Positions 6,869-9,463 of a stretch of 9,463 nucleotides of DNA are shown here, piece after piece. The number at the start of each line of letters is the position of its first letter. The stretch's first letter is position 1. The stretch spans positions 1 through 9,463 of the forward strand of contig JAVHPX010000046.1 in NCBI GenBank assembly GCA_036170795.1, in the 5' to 3' direction. The stretch is from UBA8515 sp036170795. Lineage in GTDB: Bacteria > Patescibacteriota > Minisyncoccia > Phycocordibacterales > UBA9973. A program made the position numbers and the translations under genes. Below the pieces are notes generated by a model. It saw only the letters and a list, made by a program, of their open reading frames with translations, searched no databases and was not told the DNA's origin.

Positions 6869-7927
6869 ATGGATTACCAACAATTAATTAATGAATTATT
6901 AACAAGTCTAATACATGAAGATGGGTCTGATTTGCATTTGGGAGCTGGTCGTAAACCTGCTATTCGTGTTAGTGGTCAGCTCATATTTCTTCTTAATAAG
7001 AATATTATAACGAATGATGATATGATTGGTCTTCTCACTATTATTGTCGGTACTGATAAAACCAATAAATTTATAGAAGAAAAAGAGATTGATTTCTCTT
7101 ATACTTTTGATAAGACAGTTCATTTACGAGGTAATGCATTTTTCCAACGTGGAATGATTTGTGCTGCCTTTCGTTTGATCCCGAAAGCAAAATCATTTGA
7201 AGAATTAAATCTACCACCTATTCTTGCAAGCTTTACACAAAAAAAACAAGGTTTCTTTCTTGTTGTTGGTCCTGTTGGTCAAGGTAAATCAACGACACTT
7301 TCGACAATGATAAATATGATAAACAAAGATCGTCCAGCTCATATTGTTACTATTGAAGACCCTATTGAATTCGTATATGAAGCTGACAGGTCAATCATTA
7401 ACCAACGTGAAGTTGGACTTGATACAAAAAATTTTCATATAGCATTAAAATCAGTCTTTCGTGAAGATGTAAATGTTATCTTTATTGGTGAAATGCGTAG
7501 TCCTGAGACCATTTCGGCTGCAGTTACAGCTGCAGAAACTGGTCATTTAGTCTTTTCAACACTTCATACCAATAATGCTTCTCAGACTATTGATCGTATT
7601 ATTGATTCATTTCCATCAAACCAACAAGATCAGATCAGATTGCAGTTAGCTTCAAGCTTGATTGCTGTTTTTTCTCAAAGATTGATACCTCGAGTTTCTG
7701 GTGGACGTATACCAGCATATGAACTTCTTATCAATAACAATGCCGTCTCTAATCTTATCAGAGAAAAACGTACTCATGAGATTGATAATGTGATTGAAAC
7801 TTCTTCTGAACAAGGAATGGTCGATATGAACAGATCTCTTGTTGAGCTTATCGAGAGAGGTGAGATCAGTATAGAAAGTGCTTATCAATATTCTATTAAT
7901 CCTAAGGCTCTTGAGCGAATGCTTTAA
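6869..7927 (+). CDS. pilT: PilT, pilus retraction ATPase
   Basis: At 352 residues this matches the normal PilT length, which is shorter than PilB because the MshEN domain is absent. An N-terminal PAS-like domain with SDLHLGAGRKPAIRVSG (20-36) leads into the core: Walker A GPVGQGKST at 134-142, Asp box IVTIEDPIEF at 159-168, Walker B VIFIGEM at 203-209, and His box TGHLVFSTLHTN at 224-235. AVSNLIREKRTHEI at 292-305 corresponds to the AIRNLIRE motif needed for retraction, and the QGMVDMNRSL segment that follows (315-324) is also PilT-like. Two departures are visible: P-V-G-Q instead of P-T-G-S in Walker A, and Ser instead of Asp after GEMR. The catalytic Glu and His residues are kept. It retracts pili, giving twitching or DNA uptake. 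A gap of 6 nt separates it from pilC. Confidence 0.95.
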   Translation: MDYQQLINELLTSLIHEDGSDLHLGAGRKPAIRVSGQLIFLLNKNIITNDDMIGLLTIIVGTDKTNKFIEEKEIDFSYTFDKTVHLRGNAFFQRGMICAAFRLIPKAKSFEELNLPPILASFTQKKQGFFLVVGPVGQGKSTTLSTMINMINKDRPAHIVTIEDPIEFVYEADRSIINQREVGLDTKNFHIALKSVFREDVNVIFIGEMRSPETISAAVTAAETGHLVFSTLHTNNASQTIDRIIDSFPSNQQDQIRLQLASSLIAVFSQRLIPRVSGGRIPAYELLINNNAVSNLIREKRTHEIDNVIETSSEQGMVDMNRSLVELIERGEISIESAYQYSINPKALERML

Positions 7928-7933
7928 TTTTTT

Positions 7934-9142
7934 ATGTTATTTAATTATGATGCTATTGCAAGCAACGGAGAGAAGAAGAAAGGAGCTATAGATGCTGCGT
8001 CTAAAGATTTAGCTATTACTGCTATTCAGCGTCGTGGTTTTATTGTCTTATCAGTCACTGAAGAAGGCCAGAAAAAAGGAATAATGTCCCTTTCCTTTTT
8101 TGAGAAAAAAGTAAAAATGAAAGATGTTGTGATTATGTCACGGCAGATATCGACACTTTTTGAAGCTCAAGTATCTGCTTTAAAGGCGTTCGATCTACTT
8201 GCTACTAATACTGAGAATCCTGCATTAGTAAAAGTTCTTAATGTTATCTCTGAAGATATTTCTTCTGGTGTTTCTATCTCTTCATCTTTAGAGAAGCACC
8301 CCGAAGCTTTTTCTCCATTTTATGTCAATATGGTTAAAGCTGGCGAAGAAACAGGTAAGCTTACACAAGTCTTCTCATACCTTGCTGATTATCTGGATCG
8401 CCAATATCAGCTTACTTCTAAGACTAAAAATGCACTTATATATCCTGGGTTTGTCATTGCTGTTTTTATTGTTGTGATGACAATGATGTTCCTATTCATA
8501 GTACCAAGACTCACATCTATTATTAAAGAATCTGGTCAACCGATACCAGTTTCTACAAAAATTGTGATGGGTGTTAGTGATCTTTTGGTTAACTATGGCA
8601 TCTTTGTTTTAATTGGTCTTGTTGTATTTGGTTTTTATGTTTACCATTTAACAAAAACAGCATCTGGTCAGATGTATTTAGATAAATTAAAAATATCAGT
8701 TCCTGTATTCAAAAATATATATACCAAGCTTTATTTGTCGCGTATCTCCGATAATATGGATACGATGCTCTCATCTGGTATTCCTATTATTCGTGCTATT
8801 GAGCTTACTGGTGCAGTTGTCGGTAGTAAAGTATTTGAAAATATATTAAAGGAAACGACTGAAGCAGTCAAAAGCGGTAGCTCTCTTTCTGATGCTCTTT
8901 CTAAATATCCAGAAATCCCACCAATTATGTCTGGAATGGTGCGCGTCGGAGAAGAGACTGGCTCTATGGGTAGTATTTTAAAAACACTTGGGCATTTCTA
9001 TGCACGAGAAGTCAATGATGCTGTTGATACGATGGTAAGCTTGATTGAGCCGTTTATGATTGTTGGACTTGGACTTGGGGTAGGGCTTCTTTTGACTTCA
9101 GTTCTTATGCCGATTTATGATATAGCTGGCGGAATTAAATAA
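7934..9142 (+). CDS. pilC: PilC, inner-membrane platform protein (GspF/PilC family)
   Basis: PilC is the integral membrane core that receives PilB or PilT and guides pilin subunits into or out of the fibre. The 402 residues follow the family pattern: a short N-terminal Y-x-A-x-x-x-x-G-E-x-x-x-G segment, then two T2SSF repeats at about 64-190 and 267-391. Each repeat carries the hallmark glycine-glutamate motif, AGEETGKL at 136-143 and VGEETGSM at 338-345. Hydrophobic helices are at about 168-191, 221-239 and 368-395, giving the usual three-span topology. The length is normal. It is the last gene of the operon, followed within about 30 nt by a strong terminator. Confidence 0.97.
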   Translation: MLFNYDAIASNGEKKKGAIDAASKDLAITAIQRRGFIVLSVTEEGQKKGIMSLSFFEKKVKMKDVVIMSRQISTLFEAQVSALKAFDLLATNTENPALVKVLNVISEDISSGVSISSSLEKHPEAFSPFYVNMVKAGEETGKLTQVFSYLADYLDRQYQLTSKTKNALIYPGFVIAVFIVVMTMMFLFIVPRLTSIIKESGQPIPVSTKIVMGVSDLLVNYGIFVLIGLVVFGFYVYHLTKTASGQMYLDKLKISVPVFKNIYTKLYLSRISDNMDTMLSSGIPIIRAIELTGAVVGSKVFENILKETTEAVKSGSSLSDALSKYPEIPPIMSGMVRVGEETGSMGSILKTLGHFYAREVNDAVDTMVSLIEPFMIVGLGLGVGLLLTSVLMPIYDIAGGIK

Positions 9143-9174
9143 TTACTAATTCAAATTACTAATTACCAATTAAA
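9141..9174. repeat. AATT-based heptad repeats, upstream array
   Basis: Just after the pilC stop the sequence is built from units of the form AATTNNN: AATTACT, AATTCAA, AATTACT, AATTACC and AATTAAA, with one single-base phase slip. The 11-mer AATTACTAATT occurs at 9141-9151 and 9154-9164, with a one-base variant at 9161-9171. A related array lies on the other side of the terminator. No coding potential is visible. Confidence 0.6.
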
Positions 9175-9201
9175 ATGCCTTGGCGTCGCCAAGGCATTTT
9201 A
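9171..9201 (+). terminator. Intrinsic terminator of the pilus operon
   Basis: A perfect inverted repeat is centred on base 9186, with 15 complementary bases on each side, the inner part GC-rich (GCCTTGGCG) and the outer ends made of A and T runs. The RNA would form a strong stem ending in UUUU. It begins 28 nt after the pilC stop, and because both ends are A/T runs it could work in both directions. It separates the operon from the pilin gene. Confidence 0.85.
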
Positions 9202-9213
9202 GATTCTGTATTA

Positions 9214-9248
9214 AATTCTTAATTCCTAATTCTTCATTCTTAATTAGC
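9214..9248. repeat. AATT-based heptad repeats, downstream array
   Basis: Five consecutive seven-base units are seen: AATTCTT, AATTCCT, AATTCTT, CATTCTT and AATTAGC. The first four differ by at most one base from AATTCTT, and the last keeps only the AATT core. The phase is exact. The array lies between the terminator hairpin and the DnaA-box hairpin and mirrors the array before the terminator. The function is unknown. Confidence 0.65.
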
Positions 9249-9253
9249 ACTGC

Positions 9254-9295
9254 CTGTGGATAAGTTGGAGAGATTACTCTCCAACTTATCCACAG
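9254..9295. promoter_or_regulatory. Perfect 19-bp hairpin with two inverted DnaA boxes
   Basis: Bases 9254-9272 and 9277-9295 are exact reverse complements separated by the loop ATTA. Each arm contains a perfect DnaA box: TGTGGATAA at 9255-9263 and TTATCCACA at 9286-9294. The structure lies 33 nt before the extended -10 of the pilin promoter, so a bound protein would sit upstream of RNA polymerase. It may be a DnaA-responsive operator, a DnaA-titrating site, a dispersed repeat, or a second terminator; the downstream TCTTTACTT is a poor U-tract. Confidence 0.6.
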
Positions 9296-9328
9296 TCTTT
9301 ACTTCATTGTGCTTTTAATAACAGGATA

Positions 9329-9337
9329 TGATATAAT
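9329..9337 (+). promoter_or_regulatory. Extended -10 promoter of the pilin gene
   Basis: TGA-TATAAT is a perfect extended -10 element. The -35 region is weak, with TTGTGC at 9307-9312 and a 19-nt spacer. Transcription would start near 9344, giving a 5' leader of about 64 nt, much longer than the leaders predicted elsewhere in the window. Two further -10-like hexamers, TATAAT at 9382-9387 and TAGAAT at 9391-9396, lie nearer the start codon; the latter ends 11 nt before the ATG and is an alternative. Confidence 0.55.
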
Positions 9338-9407
9338 ATAGGTATTAAAAAATAAGGTCGCATCTTTTATAAAAAACGTAATATAATTAATAGAATTAAA
9401 ATTTAGT

Positions 9408-9463
9408 ATGAAAAAAAATAAAGGTTTTACATTGATCGAACTCTTGGTCGTTATCGCTATCAT
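9408..9463 (+). CDS. Type IV pilin or pseudopilin (partial, 5' end only)
   Basis: The first 18 complete codons read MKKNKGFTLIELLVVIAI, and the frame runs off the right edge. This is a textbook class III signal: a short basic leader, cleavage by prepilin peptidase between G6 and F7, N-methylation of the new N-terminal Phe, and the Glu at +5 of the mature protein needed for assembly, followed by the hydrophobic stalk. It is the expected substrate of the PilB/PilT/PilC machine encoded just upstream. Major pilin and minor pseudopilin cannot be told apart from so little. The start has no Shine-Dalgarno. No prepilin peptidase gene is in the window. Confidence 0.93.
   Translation, partial: MKKNKGFTLIELLVVIAI

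Noticed and set aside
1520..9142. Recoded UGA (Gly or Trp), as in some candidate phyla bacteria
   Set aside because: All genes are full length with no in-frame TGA. The absence of TGA as a stop in nine complete genes is compatible with chance in AT-rich DNA.
9141..9248. CRISPR array
   Set aside because: The units are seven bases long and contiguous, with no spacers and no cas genes.
9254..9295. Chromosomal origin of replication
   Set aside because: Only two DnaA boxes are present, no dnaA, dnaN or other origin-linked gene is nearby, and the boxes are explained equally well by one palindrome. Whole-chromosome GC skew would be needed.

Overview
The window is AT-rich and densely coded. It holds most of a type IV pilus (T4P) locus with a divergent two-gene unit beside it. 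The gene order is pilM-pilN-pilO-(FnIII protein)-pilB-(receiver)-pilT-pilC-pilin. There is no secretin gene (pilQ), no Shine-Dalgarno motif before any start, and the proteins are short and divergent. Together these point to a candidate phyla radiation bacterium (Patescibacteria, probably Parcubacteria-like). That placement is an inference from gene content and style; there is no rRNA or other marker here. The standard genetic code fits: every complete gene reads through without an in-frame TGA and ends in TAA or TAG.

Layout. (1) Bases 1-1478, minus strand: comF, a DNA-uptake phosphoribosyltransferase-like protein, followed 20 nt later by the 5' part of an ATP-grasp ligase resembling the cyanophycin-synthetase family; it runs off the left edge. 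(2) Bases 1479-1519: a compact divergent promoter region serving comF and the pilus operon. (3) Bases 1520-9142, plus strand: the pilus operon. PilM (actin-like), PilN and PilO (bitopic alignment proteins), a bitopic protein with a C-terminal fibronectin-III-like domain in the place of PilP, PilB (extension ATPase), a stand-alone receiver domain, PilT (retraction ATPase) and PilC (platform). Gaps are mostly 1-15 nt; the 42-nt gap before the receiver gene holds a candidate internal promoter. (4) Bases 9143-9407: a structured intergenic region with AATT-based heptad repeats on both sides of a strong terminator hairpin, then a second perfect 19-bp hairpin whose arms each hold a perfect DnaA box (TTATCCACA), then an extended -10 promoter. 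(5) Base 9408 to the right edge: the first 18 complete codons of a prepilin.

How the parts work together: PilM on the cytoplasmic face would bind PilN, which pairs with PilO and perhaps the FnIII protein to link the motor to the cell exterior. PilB and PilT would power extension and retraction through PilC, polymerising the prepilin encoded at the right edge. The receiver protein is placed to switch between the two motors. ComF next door suggests that the pilus serves DNA uptake, among other possible roles.

The most unusual items are the DnaA-box hairpin and heptad arrays upstream of the pilin, the FnIII protein replacing PilP, the loss of the zinc tetracysteine in PilB, and the near-leaderless promoter spacing.
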